A program made the position numbers and the translations under genes. From Cellulomonas sp. Leaf334 (lineage in GTDB: Bacteria > Actinomycetota > Actinomycetes > Actinomycetales > Cellulomonadaceae), in the NCBI RefSeq assembly GCF_001424195.1, contig NZ_LMOO01000008.1, positions 374,743 to 438,742 of the forward strand: a stretch of 64,000 nucleotides of DNA, written 5' to 3'. The notes below the pieces were generated by a model. It had not been told where the DNA came from. It ran no database searches and was given only the letters and a program-made list of their open reading frames with translations. Below are positions 8,049 to 16,361 of the stretch, piece after piece. Every line of letters starts with the position of its first letter. Position 1 is the first letter of the stretch.

Positions 8049-8486
8049 GTGGCCACCTTCTCCTCCGTGTCGAGACAGAACGTCCTGCAGGCGATCGCCG
8101 AGTACGACTCCCGCGGCAGCACCGGCTTCCTCGACGTCTACGGCTTCGAGCCGCTCCCCGGCTACGCGGTCGTCCACGAGGGCCACAGCTACGACCTGAG
8201 GGCGGTCGTCGGGGTCGCGCACCGGTTCGCGACCGGCCGGCTCGCGACCTCCGAGGAGTTCGGCAGCAGCACGGACGGCGCGGTCGCGATCCTGCGCAAG
8301 CGGGGTTTCGACGTGACCGAGCCGGCGGTCGCCGTCCGGCCGGCGCCGGTGCGTGCCGCGCGAGCGCCGCGGGCACCGCGCACACCGGTCGCGCGGGCGA
8401 CCGCGGTGCGGGAGGCACCGTCGGCGACCTGCCCCACGTGCTTCATGACGCTCCCGGCGACGGGCATCTGCGACGAGTGCGGCTGA
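8049..8486 (+). CDS. ScoMcrA-type head domain with C-terminal zinc ribbon
   Basis: 145 residues from GTG 8049. Residues about 8-90 resemble the N-terminal head domain of the Streptomyces type IV restriction enzyme ScoMcrA: SRQNVLQAIAEYDSRGSTGF, then FLDVYGF, AVVHEGHSYDLRAVVGVAHR, and a final AILRKRGFDV. An Ala/Arg/Pro linker follows, then a compact zinc-ribbon-like CPTCFMTLPATGICDECG (CxxC...CxxC) at the C-terminus. The SRA and HNH domains of ScoMcrA are absent, so this is not itself a nuclease. In-frame TTG at 7926 would add a low-complexity leader; the GTG immediately before the conserved domain is preferred, though its ribosome site is weak. Function unknown; DNA or nucleoprotein binding is inference. 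Confidence 0.6.
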   Translation: MATFSSVSRQNVLQAIAEYDSRGSTGFLDVYGFEPLPGYAVVHEGHSYDLRAVVGVAHRFATGRLATSEEFGSSTDGAVAILRKRGFDVTEPAVAVRPAPVRAARAPRAPRTPVARATAVREAPSATCPTCFMTLPATGICDECG

Positions 8487-8489
8487 ACC

Positions 8490-9701
8490 TCAGCGCTCCA
8501 GCCACGCCAGCGCACCGCGCGCCGCGACGACCCCGGTGCTGAACGACGCCTGCAGCAGGTAGCCGCCCGTCGGTGCCTCCCAGTCGAGCATCTCCCCCGC
8601 GACGAAGGTGCCGGGCATCCTGCGGAGCATCAGCGCGTCGTCGACCTCCGACCACGCGATGCCGCCGGCCGTGGAGATCGCCTTCTCGATCGGCATCGTC
8701 GCGGACACCGTGACCGGGACCGCCTTGACCAGGGTGGCCATCACCGCAGGGTCGGTCGGCAGGACTCCCGACGCCGACTCCCGGAGCAGCGCGATCCCGA
8801 CCCGGTCCAGCGCGAGGGTCCGACGCAACCAGTTCGACGCGGAGTCCTTCGGGCGGCGGCGCAGCAGGCGCTCGGTGAGCTGCTCGACCGTCAGCGCGGG
8901 CCGCAGGTCGACCTCCAGGACGCACTCCCCGGCGTCGAGGGCGTCGCGGATGGTGGACCCGATCGCGTAGACCGGCCCACCCTCGATCCCCGACCTCGTG
9001 ACCATCGCGTCACCGCGCCCCCCAGGACCGGGGCGGCCCCGGACCGACAGCGCGACGTGCTTGAGCGGCGACCCCTCGAAACCGTCGGCGAATCTGTCGG
9101 TCCAGTCGACGCGCAGCCCGACGTTCGCCGGTCGCAGCGCCGCCACGGCGATGCCTCGGTCGGCGAACGGTTCGACCCAGCCACCGTCCGAGCCGAGCCG
9201 CGGCCACGACGCACCGCCGAGCGCGAACACGGTCACGTCGCCGGAGACATCGGTCTGCCGGCCGTCGACATCGGCGAACGAGAGCCCCCCGTCGGCCCAT
9301 CCCGTCCAGCGGGACCGCCGCTCGATGCGCACCCCGAGGTCCGCCAGCCGCGAAAACCACGCCCGGACCAGCGGCGTCGCGCGGAACGACCGCGGGAACA
9401 CGCGCCCGCTCGACCCGACGAACGTCGCCTCCCCCAGGCCGGCGCACCAGTCGCGCAGGTCCTGCGGGCCGAACACCTCCAGCATCGGCGCGAGCCGCTC
9501 GGCGGAGCTCCCGTACCGGGCCAGGAACGCGTCCCGGTCCTCGCTGTGCGTGAGGTTCAGCCCCCCGTGACCGGCCAGCAGGAACTTGCGGGCCGGCGAC
9601 GGCATCCGGTCGTGGACCGTCACCGCGACCCCCGCACGGGCCAGGACCTCGGCCGCCATCAGCCCGGCTGGTCCACCCCCGACCACCGTCGCGGTCGTCA
9701 T
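8490..9701 (-). CDS. NAD(P)/FAD-dependent oxidoreductase (TIGR03862 / HI0933-like)
   Basis: 403-residue flavoprotein. The N-terminal Rossmann motif is TATVVGGGPAGLMAAEVLAR, followed by the HI0933/BaiN family signature PARKFLLAGHGGLNLTHSED, in which the KxxxxGxGxxN(L/V)T element contacts FAD. FALGGASWPRLGSDGGW is the family's central FAD-contact motif, and AGEMLDWEAPTGGYLLQASF closes the C-terminal FAD-binding segment. The family includes enzymes that reduce bile-acid-type enones in gut bacteria, but the substrate of the TIGR03862 branch is not known to me. ATG 9701 is chosen over an upstream in-frame start at 9776, because MTTATVVGGGPAG puts the glycine motif at the expected distance from the N-terminus. 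It is convergent with the ScoMcrA-head gene with a 3-bp gap. Confidence 0.85.
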   Translation of the reverse strand: MTTATVVGGGPAGLMAAEVLARAGVAVTVHDRMPSPARKFLLAGHGGLNLTHSEDRDAFLARYGSSAERLAPMLEVFGPQDLRDWCAGLGEATFVGSSGRVFPRSFRATPLVRAWFSRLADLGVRIERRSRWTGWADGGLSFADVDGRQTDVSGDVTVFALGGASWPRLGSDGGWVEPFADRGIAVAALRPANVGLRVDWTDRFADGFEGSPLKHVALSVRGRPGPGGRGDAMVTRSGIEGGPVYAIGSTIRDALDAGECVLEVDLRPALTVEQLTERLLRRRPKDSASNWLRRTLALDRVGIALLRESASGVLPTDPAVMATLVKAVPVTVSATMPIEKAISTAGGIAWSEVDDALMLRRMPGTFVAGEMLDWEAPTGGYLLQASFSTGVVAARGALAWLER

Positions 9702-9822
9702 CGGCGGGTCCGCACGACGGTCGACGGGTGGCCGCACCGATGGGTCGACCGGTTGCGCCGCATGGCGGGCAGTCAAGCACGGGGCGACGGCCGGCTGCGC
9801 TGGAGGGCGGGGACCGCCGGCC

Positions 9823-10140
9823 TCAGGGGCCGGTCGGTCGGCTGATCGCGACGATGTGCCTGCGCTCGAACTGCACCGGGTCGCCCGCGTGCAGCCCGCG
9901 CAGCTCGACCGGGTCGGACGCCAGCGTCCCCTCCAGCGACTCCTCGCCGACGGTCGTCACCCGGACCCACAGCCGCTCGGCGAGCCCGGTCTGCGGCTCG
10001 ACGAGCAGCTTGACCCGGTCGCCCACCCGCACGGCCGCGGTCGCCTCGCCGCTCGGGACCCGGAAGGTGTCCGGCGCTGCCGTGTGCCGCGCGACGGCGT
10101 CGGCCAGCGTCCACCCGGTCCGCCGCCGGAACAGGCTCAC
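9823..10140 (-). CDS. DUF2314-like small protein
   Basis: 105 residues. The central and C-terminal part, VKLLVEPQTGLAERLWVRVT then GTLASDPVELRGLHAGDPVQ and FERRHIVAI, matches the DUF2314 (YegJ-like) pattern of a strand-rich domain with the recurrent LRGLHxGDxVxF motif. No signal peptide or membrane segment. The role of the family is unknown. It is transcribed divergently from the small gene at 10308, with 167 bp between them that contain no clear additional feature. Confidence 0.7.
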   Translation of the reverse strand: MSLFRRRTGWTLADAVARHTAAPDTFRVPSGEATAAVRVGDRVKLLVEPQTGLAERLWVRVTTVGEESLEGTLASDPVELRGLHAGDPVQFERRHIVAISRPTGP

Positions 10141-10307
10141 AACGCGTCCGCGTCCGCGCGGACCGACTCGTCGCCCGCAGCCGTCGGTGCGTCCATGGCC
10201 CTCACCCTGTCACGGCCTGGCAGCAGGACCGGGCGCCGTGTGGTCGGGGACCGCGGCGCGAGCCCAGGAGCACGACGCCCGACACCCTCCTCTGAGACGC
10301 TGGGGCG

Positions 10308-10643
10308 ATGGCGAGCCACGGCGAGATGTTCCGGTACCTGCCGTTCCCGTTCGAGGGTGACCGGTTCCCCGACGCCCTGGGCGCCGTCGTGCAGCGCACC
10401 GTGCTCGACGGCACCTCGCCCGCCCGCGAGGTGCTCCACGACCACGACGGCACCTGGGCGATCGGCGACGGCGTCTCGGACCCCAACCCGCCGGGGGCCT
10501 CCGTCGCCACCCACATCTGGCACGCCATCGAGTGGAACAGCTCCATCGCGGAACTGGCACGGATGCCACCCGGGACCCTCGCCCGTCGTGCTGGACCCGG
10601 CGACCCGTGGCAGATCACGGACGTGGCCGTCGACGACGACTGA
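10308..10643 (+). CDS. Conserved small actinobacterial protein
   Basis: 111-residue soluble protein that I cannot assign to a named family. Conserved-looking blocks are REVLHDHDGTWAIGDGVSDP and SVATHIWHAIEWNSSIAELA, and the C-terminus is acidic. The pattern suggests a small alpha/beta domain. It converges with the DNA ligase gene with an 8-bp gap. Coding reality is supported by start-stop placement between neighbours and by GC-rich third positions. Confidence 0.6.
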   Translation: MASHGEMFRYLPFPFEGDRFPDALGAVVQRTVLDGTSPAREVLHDHDGTWAIGDGVSDPNPPGASVATHIWHAIEWNSSIAELARMPPGTLARRAGPGDPWQITDVAVDDD

Positions 10644-10651
10644 CCGGCCCG

Positions 10652-12172
10652 TCACGTCGCGCGCATCGCCAGCACGGTCTCGATCGTGTCCGCCTCGGCC
10701 GCGGTCTTGTCGTCGCGGTAGCGCAGCACGCGCGCGAAGCGCAGGGCGACGCCGCCGGGGTAGCGGGTGGACCGCTGCAGCCCGTCGAACGCGATCTCGA
10801 CCACCTGCTCGGGCCGCACCGTCACCACCCAGCCGTCGTCGCCCGTCGAGAGCTCGGTGAACCGCTCCGTCTGCCAGGCCAGCATCGCGTCGGTCATGCC
10901 CTTGAACGTCTTGCCGAGCATCACGAACCCGTCGCCGTCGCGCGCCCCGAGGTGGATGTTCGACAGCGTCCCCTGCCGCCGCCCGGATCCGCGCTCGACG
11001 GCCAGCACCACCAGGTCGAGGGTGTTGCGCGGCTTGACCTTGATCCACGCGGCTCCGCGGCGCCCGGCCTCGTAGGGGGCGTCGGCCGCCTTGATGACGA
11101 CGCCCTCCTGCCCGGCGCGCACCACGTCGGCGAAGTAGGCGCGCGCCTCGTCCACGTCCGCCGTGACCAGGCGGTGCACCACCGACGGACCTGCCACGGC
11201 GTCGAGCGCGTCCAGACGGCGCAGCAGCGGCGCGTCGAGCAGGTCCGTGCCGTCGACGTGCAGGGCGTCGAAGAAGAACGGGGTCAGGGTGGTCACCGCG
11301 GCGACCTCGGCGTCCTTCGTCGCGGAGCGCGCCGCCGTCTCCTGGAACGGTCGTGGGCGTCCGTCGGGGCCGACCGCGAGCGCCTCGCCATCGAGCACGA
11401 GGTCCGACGCGGGCATCGCCCGGACCGCCGCGACGATCTCCGGCACCCGGGTGGTGATGTCGTCGAGGCTCCGCGTGAAGACGCGCACGTCGTCGCCCTG
11501 GCGGTGCACCTGGATCCGGATGCCGTCGAGCTTCGAGTCGACGACCACCGGTCCCGGCCCGAGGCTCGCCCACGCACCGTCGACGTCCGGCGCCGACTGC
11601 GCCAGCATCGGCCGCACGGGCCGCCCGACGGCGAGCTGGAACGCCGCGAGCGCGGCCTCCGGGTCGGGTGACGTGAGCGCGGCGACCGCGACCGGCTCGG
11701 TGTCGCCGGCGAGCATCGCGGCGCGCCGCACGACCTCCGGCGGGACGGCCGCAGCCTCCGCGACGGCGTCCAGGAGCAGCGCGTCGAGGGACCCCTGCCG
11801 GAGCTCTCCGCTGACCAGCCCGCCGAGCAGGCGCTGCTCGTCGGCGGTCGCCGCCCCGAACAGCTCCGCCGCGAGCGCGTTCCTGGTGAGCACCGATCCG
11901 GGGCCCTCCAGCTGCGACATCTCCTCGAAGACGGCATCGACCCCCACCACGGTCAGGGTCGGGTCGGTCGCGGGTTCCGGCAGCGACTTCAGCGAGCGCC
12001 AGCCCAGCCCGGTCCGCCGCTGACGCAGCTGGCCCCCGAGGTACCGCGACACGATCCCGACGTCCTCCGGCGGCGTCCGGCGCAGCAGGTCGACCAGCAG
12101 CGCGCGCTTCGCCAGCCGCGACCGCGTCGTGGTGAGGGCGGACGACGTCGTCGCCAGGTCGACCAGCAGCAT
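10652..12172 (-). CDS. lig: ATP-dependent DNA ligase (mycobacterial LigB type)
   Basis: 506 residues. It seals nicks in duplex DNA using ATP. The order is an N-terminal DNA-binding domain (residues 1-190), the adenylation domain with motif I VVVDSKLDGIRIQVHR (the lysine of KLDG, about residue 214, forms the AMP adduct), motif III LVLDGEALAV, motif IV GQEGVVIKAAD, motif V AAWIKVKPR, and an OB-fold C-terminus (GTLSNIHLGARDG, FVMLGKTFKGMTD). ATG 12172 gives the family N-terminus MLLVDLATTS; an upstream in-frame extension is alternate-frame noise from the YchJ gene. This is an accessory repair-type ligase alongside the essential NAD+-dependent LigA. The linked domains of LigD (polymerase, nuclease) are absent. 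Confidence 0.9.
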   Translation of the reverse strand: MLLVDLATTSSALTTTRSRLAKRALLVDLLRRTPPEDVGIVSRYLGGQLRQRRTGLGWRSLKSLPEPATDPTLTVVGVDAVFEEMSQLEGPGSVLTRNALAAELFGAATADEQRLLGGLVSGELRQGSLDALLLDAVAEAAAVPPEVVRRAAMLAGDTEPVAVAALTSPDPEAALAAFQLAVGRPVRPMLAQSAPDVDGAWASLGPGPVVVDSKLDGIRIQVHRQGDDVRVFTRSLDDITTRVPEIVAAVRAMPASDLVLDGEALAVGPDGRPRPFQETAARSATKDAEVAAVTTLTPFFFDALHVDGTDLLDAPLLRRLDALDAVAGPSVVHRLVTADVDEARAYFADVVRAGQEGVVIKAADAPYEAGRRGAAWIKVKPRNTLDLVVLAVERGSGRRQGTLSNIHLGARDGDGFVMLGKTFKGMTDAMLAWQTERFTELSTGDDGWVVTVRPEQVVEIAFDGLQRSTRYPGGVALRFARVLRYRDDKTAAEADTIETVLAMRAT

Positions 12173-12227
12173 CCCTGCATCCTGCCGCCCGCCACCGACA
12201 TCCCGCGCGCCGGGCGCCCCGTCGGGG

Positions 12228-12635
12228 CTACGAGCCGATCCCGCCGTCCACGTACAGCCAGCAACCGTCCTCGCGCACGAACCGGCTCGTCTCGTGCAGC
12301 CGGCCGCGCTGGCCGATCGCCGTCCCGTCGTCGAGCCGGTAGTGGGCGACGAACTCGACCGTGCCGGCGTCGTCCCACGGGCCGCCGGCATCCGTGCGGA
12401 GCACGTCCAGCCGGTGCCAGAGCATGGCCTCGTCCAGCTCGAGCACGTCCGGTCGGGTGCTCGGGTGCCAGGTGACGAGCAGGTAGTGGGTGGCCCGTGT
12501 CGCGAAGCCGCTGTACCGCGAGCGCATCAGCGCCTCGGCCGTCGGCGCCCGTCGGCCGTCGGCGAGGTAGCGCCCGCAGCACTCCACGTACGTCTCCCCC
12601 GACCCGCACGGACAGCGGCCCTCGTGCTCGCTCAT
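12228..12635 (-). CDS. YchJ family SEC-C/NTF2-like protein
   Basis: 135 residues. The N-terminal SEC-C zinc-binding motif is seen as RCPCGSGETYVECCGRYL (CxC...CC), followed by APTAEALMRSRYSGFATRA, the UPF0225 signature, and an NTF2-like fold ending in CWLYVDGGIGS. ATG 12635 is directly before the CxCG motif. The family is widespread but not functionally defined; SEC-C motifs elsewhere bind zinc and the SecB interface. It is upstream of, and in the same direction as, the DNA ligase gene with a 55-bp gap, so co-transcription is possible. Confidence 0.85.
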   Translation of the reverse strand: MSEHEGRCPCGSGETYVECCGRYLADGRRAPTAEALMRSRYSGFATRATHYLLVTWHPSTRPDVLELDEAMLWHRLDVLRTDAGGPWDDAGTVEFVAHYRLDDGTAIGQRGRLHETSRFVREDGCWLYVDGGIGS

Positions 12636-12933
12636 GGATCCTCCCGGCCCGTCGTCCCGGCGAAACCTAGCAACGTTCCGGGGGGCTCGCAGAGGGGACC
12701 CAGCTCCTCCGCGGCGGGGAGTGTGAGCAGACCAGTTCACGTCGCACGTTCCGGTCAGAGCCATAGTGCCGTACGGTTGTCCCTGTAGTCGCAGTGAATC
12801 GCTTGTCATGACGGCCGAGGAAACTTGGCAGGACGTTCTCGAGGACCACCTCGGAGACGGACGACGAACACCGTGAATACCGGTCCCGGTCACCCGGGAG
12901 TTGTCCATACCGCACGTGAGAGAAGAGAACATC
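12636..12933 (+). promoter_or_regulatory. Gene-free leader and promoter region of the cold-shock gene
   Basis: About 300 bp without a convincing gene between the divergent YchJ and csp genes. By position it must hold both promoters and probably a long 5' leader for the cold-shock gene, as is common for cspA-type genes. A purine-rich site GAGAGAAGAG ends 3 bases before the csp ATG. I could not identify a -35/-10 pair confidently. Confidence 0.4.
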
Positions 12934-13137
12934 ATGCCTGTTGGCACCGTGAAGTGGTTCAACGCCGAGAAGGGCTTCGGCTTCATCGCCCCCGAGGACG
13001 GCGGCCCCGACGTGTTCGCGCACTACAGCGCCATCACGACGAGCGGCTACCGCACGCTCGAGGAGAACCAGAAGGTCCAGTTCGAGGTCACGCAGGGCCC
13101 GAAGGGCCCGCAGGCGTCGAACATCACGCCCCTCTGA
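12934..13137 (+). CDS. csp: Cold-shock protein (CspA family)
   Basis: 67-residue OB-fold nucleic-acid chaperone that binds single-stranded RNA and DNA and melts RNA secondary structure. RNP-1 (KGFGFIAPED) and RNP-2 (DVFAHYSAI) are both intact, after the invariant GTVKWFNAEKGFGF start. ATG 12934 is preferred over the in-frame upstream start at 12901, since MPVGTVKWF is the usual N-terminus and is preceded by a purine-rich ribosome site. A strong hairpin follows 20 bp after the stop, so the gene is monocistronic. Confidence 0.96.
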   Translation: MPVGTVKWFNAEKGFGFIAPEDGGPDVFAHYSAITTSGYRTLEENQKVQFEVTQGPKGPQASNITPL

Positions 13138-13156
13138 GCCTCATAGCTCCAGAGCA

Positions 13157-13189
13157 CGAGACCCCGGCCGACTACCGGCCGGGGTCTCG
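13157..13189 (+). terminator. Hairpin terminator of the cold-shock gene
   Basis: CGAGACCCCGGCCG at 13157-13170 pairs perfectly with CGGCCGGGGTCTCG at 13176-13189 across a 5-nt loop (ACTAC). It stands 19 bp after the csp stop codon. Confidence 0.88.
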
Positions 13190-13273
13190 TCGCATCCTCG
13201 ACCAGGCGCCTTCGCTCCCGCTCATCCCGACTGCACTCGCGCCGCACCTCGCACGACCGACAGGACGGACGCC

Positions 13274-14353
13274 ATGAGCTCCCCGACGCTTACCGCCACA
13301 CCCACTCGACCCCGCGACCGCGCCGTCAGCGACTTCACCGAGCTGACCCGCACCATCCAGGCCGCCGGTCTCATGAAGCGCCGCCCCGCGCACTACGCCG
13401 TGCGGCTCTCCGCCGCCGTGGTCGCCGTCTTCGGCCTGATCGCCACGATCATCCTCGTGGGTGACTCCTGGTGGCAGATCGCCGTCGCGTTCGTCGCCGC
13501 CGTGATCCTCACGCAGGTCGCGTTCCTGGGCCACGACGCCGCGCACCGCCAGATCTTCGCCGACGGGCGCGCCAACAACTGGACGTCACTCGTGCTCGCG
13601 GACCTGTTCGTCGGCCTGAGCCACGGCTGGTGGCAGCGCAAGCACACGCGCCACCACGCCAACCCGAACAAGATCGACACCGACCCCGACATCGAGATCG
13701 AGGCGCTGGCGTTCACGCCCGCCCAGGCCGCGAAGCGGACGTCGAAGCTGTCGGTCTGGTACCTGAACCACCAGGGCTGGTTCTTCTTCCCGCTGCTCCT
13801 GCTCGAAGGCCTGGCGCTGCACGTCGCCGCCATCAAGCGGCTGTCGTCACGCGAGAAGCTCGAGCACCGCGCCGCCGAGATCGTCATGATGACCGTCCGG
13901 CTCGTCGGCGGGACCGCCCTCGTCTTCCTCACGATGTCCTGGCCGATCGCGCTGGTCTTCCTGGCCGTGCAGATGGGTGTCTTCGGGTTCTACATGGGCG
14001 CCTCGTTCGCCCCGAACCACAAGGGCATGCCCCTGATCCCCAAGGACTCGCGTCTCGACTTCCTGCGCCGCCAGGTGCTCACCAGCCGGAACATCGGCGG
14101 CGGCAAGTGGGTCGACGTGCTCATGGGCGGGCTCAACCACCAGGTCGAGCACCACCTGTTCCCGTCGATGCCCCGCCCGTCCCTGCGCCGCGCGAAGCCG
14201 ATCGTCGAGGCGTACTGCCGGGAGCACAACATCCCCTACGTCCAGGTCTCGCTGCCGCGCTCGTACGCGATCATCGTGAAGTACCTGAACACCGTCGGGA
14301 AGCCCGACCGCGACCCGTTCAACTGCCCGATGACGGCGCTCTACCGCGTCTGA
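13274..14353 (+). CDS. Membrane fatty-acid (acyl-CoA) desaturase
   Basis: 359-residue integral-membrane diiron desaturase. The three histidine boxes are complete: HDAAH at about residue 87, HTRHH at about residue 124 (in HGWWQRKHTRHHANPNKID), and HQVEHH at about residue 289 (NHQVEHHLFPSMPRP). Four or so hydrophobic helices lie at 43-62, 68-83, 160-180 and 205-240. The HQVEHHLFP form and NPNKIDTDPDIE loop are those of the linoleoyl-CoA desaturase/DesA3-like group, which introduces a cis double bond in acyl chains. It lies just downstream of a cold-shock gene, and membrane unsaturation is a classic cold response, but a terminator separates the two and co-regulation is only an inference. Confidence 0.92.
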   Translation: MSSPTLTATPTRPRDRAVSDFTELTRTIQAAGLMKRRPAHYAVRLSAAVVAVFGLIATIILVGDSWWQIAVAFVAAVILTQVAFLGHDAAHRQIFADGRANNWTSLVLADLFVGLSHGWWQRKHTRHHANPNKIDTDPDIEIEALAFTPAQAAKRTSKLSVWYLNHQGWFFFPLLLLEGLALHVAAIKRLSSREKLEHRAAEIVMMTVRLVGGTALVFLTMSWPIALVFLAVQMGVFGFYMGASFAPNHKGMPLIPKDSRLDFLRRQVLTSRNIGGGKWVDVLMGGLNHQVEHHLFPSMPRPSLRRAKPIVEAYCREHNIPYVQVSLPRSYAIIVKYLNTVGKPDRDPFNCPMTALYRV

Positions 14354-14363
14354 CGTTCGTCAC

Positions 14364-14401
14364 CGAAGCCCCCGTCGTCCTCATGGACGGCGGGGGCTTC
14401 G
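14364..14401. terminator. Bidirectional hairpin between desaturase and ABC permease genes
   Basis: GAAGCCCCCG at 14365-14374 pairs with CGGGGGCTTC at 14391-14400, with an inner GTCC/GGAC pairing. It lies between two convergent genes and can serve both. Confidence 0.8.
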
Positions 14402-14432
14402 TCGTTCACGCGCGCGAGCGTGGGGACCCCCG

Positions 14433-16361
14433 TCAGCGGTCGGGGTGCCGGGACAGCTCCGCCCTGGTCGACGCCGTCAGCGCGGAGACCAGCGCGACGA
14501 CGATCGGCAGGACGACCAGGAGCACCGTCATGGGCACCCCCGGGATCACCACGTCCGGGGCGGACCGACCCCACCCCGCCCGGACCTCGAGCAGCAGGGC
14601 CGCCAGGGCGATGCCCGCCGGGACACCGCACCACGCACCCGCCGTCGCGACGAGCCCTGCCTGACCTGCGGCGACACGTCGGCGGGTGCCCGGCGGGGCG
14701 CCGACCGCCTCGAGCGTCTCGAGGTCGGCGCGCGCCTCCTGCGCGGCGAGCGCGGTGACCACCCAGGTGACCAGGAGGACCGCGACGATGCCGCCCGCGA
14801 CCAGCCCGTACAGCGTGGCGGTGTCCTGGAAGGCGGGCGGTCCGTTGTCCATCACGACGACGTCTCCGCCCCCGTTCCCGAGCACTGCGACCTGCCAGTC
14901 GTCGAGCGGGCCCTTGCCCGACGCGATGACACCGACGTCGTGGACCGTGAGGCCGAGCGTGTCGGCGGCATCCTGCGAGAGGACGACGGCCGCGTAGCGC
15001 CCGATGCTCTCCGCGGGTGCCGCCTGCACCACCGCCTCAGTGGAGCTGCCGAGCACGCTGAGGCGGACCGCGCCGTCGTCGATCGCGCCGGCGTCAGCGA
15101 CCAGGACGCGACCCGCAGCCAGGTCGGCGCCGGCCTGCGCGGGCAGACCCAGCGCCTCGGCGAGCGCGGCGTCACCGACGAGGGGGCCCAGGCTGGGCAG
15201 CAGGGACCCGCCCGAGATCTGACCGCCGACCACGACCACGGGCGGCCCCTCCGGACCGACCGCGGCCCGGACCGTCGTCGCGTCCTCGATGCCCGCCAGC
15301 GCCAGCCGGTCCGCGAGGGCGTCGCGGTCGTCCGATTCGTCCAGGTCGGTGAGCACCAGCGCCGACCCGATCGGCGCCGCCGCCACGTACCGGCTCACCT
15401 CCTGGGCGTGCTGGCTCTGCTGGTAGACCATCGCCGAGGTCGCGAGGGCGACCATCGCCAGGCTCGCCGCGACCGCGGGCAGCACGCGGAGGCGGTGCCG
15501 GGCGGCGTCGCGCAGGACGAACATGGTCACGGCCCGGCGCGCCGGGAGCCGCTCCACCAGCCCGAGCAGCACGCCGACGACCGCGATCAGGCCGACCTCC
15601 GCGACCACCACGCCGACGATCACCTGGACCGGGCGGGAGGTGGCGCCCTGCACCGCGAGGAACGCGCCTGCGGCGACGGCGAGCAGGGCGACGGGCAGGA
15701 TCCAGGGCGCGCTGCGGTGGGACGGACCCTCCAGCCGTCCACCCCGCAGCGCGCCCAGGTCGGAGTCGCGCATGGCGACGATCGCGGGGTACCAGGCGGC
15801 GGCGACGGCCACCGCGGTCCCGAAGAGTGCCGCGGCGAGCGCCCCCAGGGCGCCAGTGAGCGGCTCGCCCGGCGTGGCGACGGGGATCGCGAGGAGCACG
15901 ATCACGTAGGCCACCACCGCGCCGATCGTCGCGCCGAGCACCCCGCAGATCAGCCCGGGTGCCAGGATCGCGCGGCGCAGGTCGGACGGCCGGGCCCCGG
16001 CGGCCGACAGCATTCCCAGCTCCCGCACCCGGCGACGCACCCCCAGCAGGAACGCCGGGGTGATGAGCAGGATCGCCTGCACTGCGGCGAGCGCGCCCAC
16101 GACGCCGAGCGTCGTCAGGGTCGCGGGATCGACCTGGAACCTCGCGAGGAAGCCGAACCGCGTCCCGCTGATCCCCAGGCCGGCCCCCGGGGTGACCGCG
16201 CGGGCCAGCATGACCGCGGGGAGCGCGACGACGGCCGTCGCGACGGCGACGAGCACGACGACCAGGGCCGACCGGAGCCGGTGCGCGGAGGCGTCGCGCC
16301 GCCCGAGCCGGAGCGCGACGGCCCAGCGGGCGGCCAGCGGCACCTCGGCCGGCGCGCTCAC
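14433..16361 (-). CDS. ABC transporter permease with FtsX-like domains
   Basis: 642-residue membrane protein. It has an N-terminal helix (ALVVVLVAVATAVVALPAVM), a first FtsX-like unit near residues 85-210 with a loop carrying the MacB/FtsX feature RRRVRELGMLSAAGARPSDL, several further helices around 215-300, an extracytoplasmic domain of about 200 residues (350-540), and a C-terminal FtsX unit with DLETLEAVGAPPGTRRRVAA. This is the two-FtsX-unit organisation of PadR-linked lipoprotein or antimicrobial-peptide exporters. It is the third gene of the PadR-ATPase-permease operon; the ATPase stop overlaps its ATG at 16361. Because the ATPase gene is frameshifted, the transporter may be non-functional unless the shift is a sequence error. 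Confidence 0.85.
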   Translation of the reverse strand: MSAPAEVPLAARWAVALRLGRRDASAHRLRSALVVVLVAVATAVVALPAVMLARAVTPGAGLGISGTRFGFLARFQVDPATLTTLGVVGALAAVQAILLITPAFLLGVRRRVRELGMLSAAGARPSDLRRAILAPGLICGVLGATIGAVVAYVIVLLAIPVATPGEPLTGALGALAAALFGTAVAVAAAWYPAIVAMRDSDLGALRGGRLEGPSHRSAPWILPVALLAVAAGAFLAVQGATSRPVQVIVGVVVAEVGLIAVVGVLLGLVERLPARRAVTMFVLRDAARHRLRVLPAVAASLAMVALATSAMVYQQSQHAQEVSRYVAAAPIGSALVLTDLDESDDRDALADRLALAGIEDATTVRAAVGPEGPPVVVVGGQISGGSLLPSLGPLVGDAALAEALGLPAQAGADLAAGRVLVADAGAIDDGAVRLSVLGSSTEAVVQAAPAESIGRYAAVVLSQDAADTLGLTVHDVGVIASGKGPLDDWQVAVLGNGGGDVVVMDNGPPAFQDTATLYGLVAGGIVAVLLVTWVVTALAAQEARADLETLEAVGAPPGTRRRVAAGQAGLVATAGAWCGVPAGIALAALLLEVRAGWGRSAPDVVIPGVPMTVLLVVLPIVVALVSALTASTRAELSRHPDR

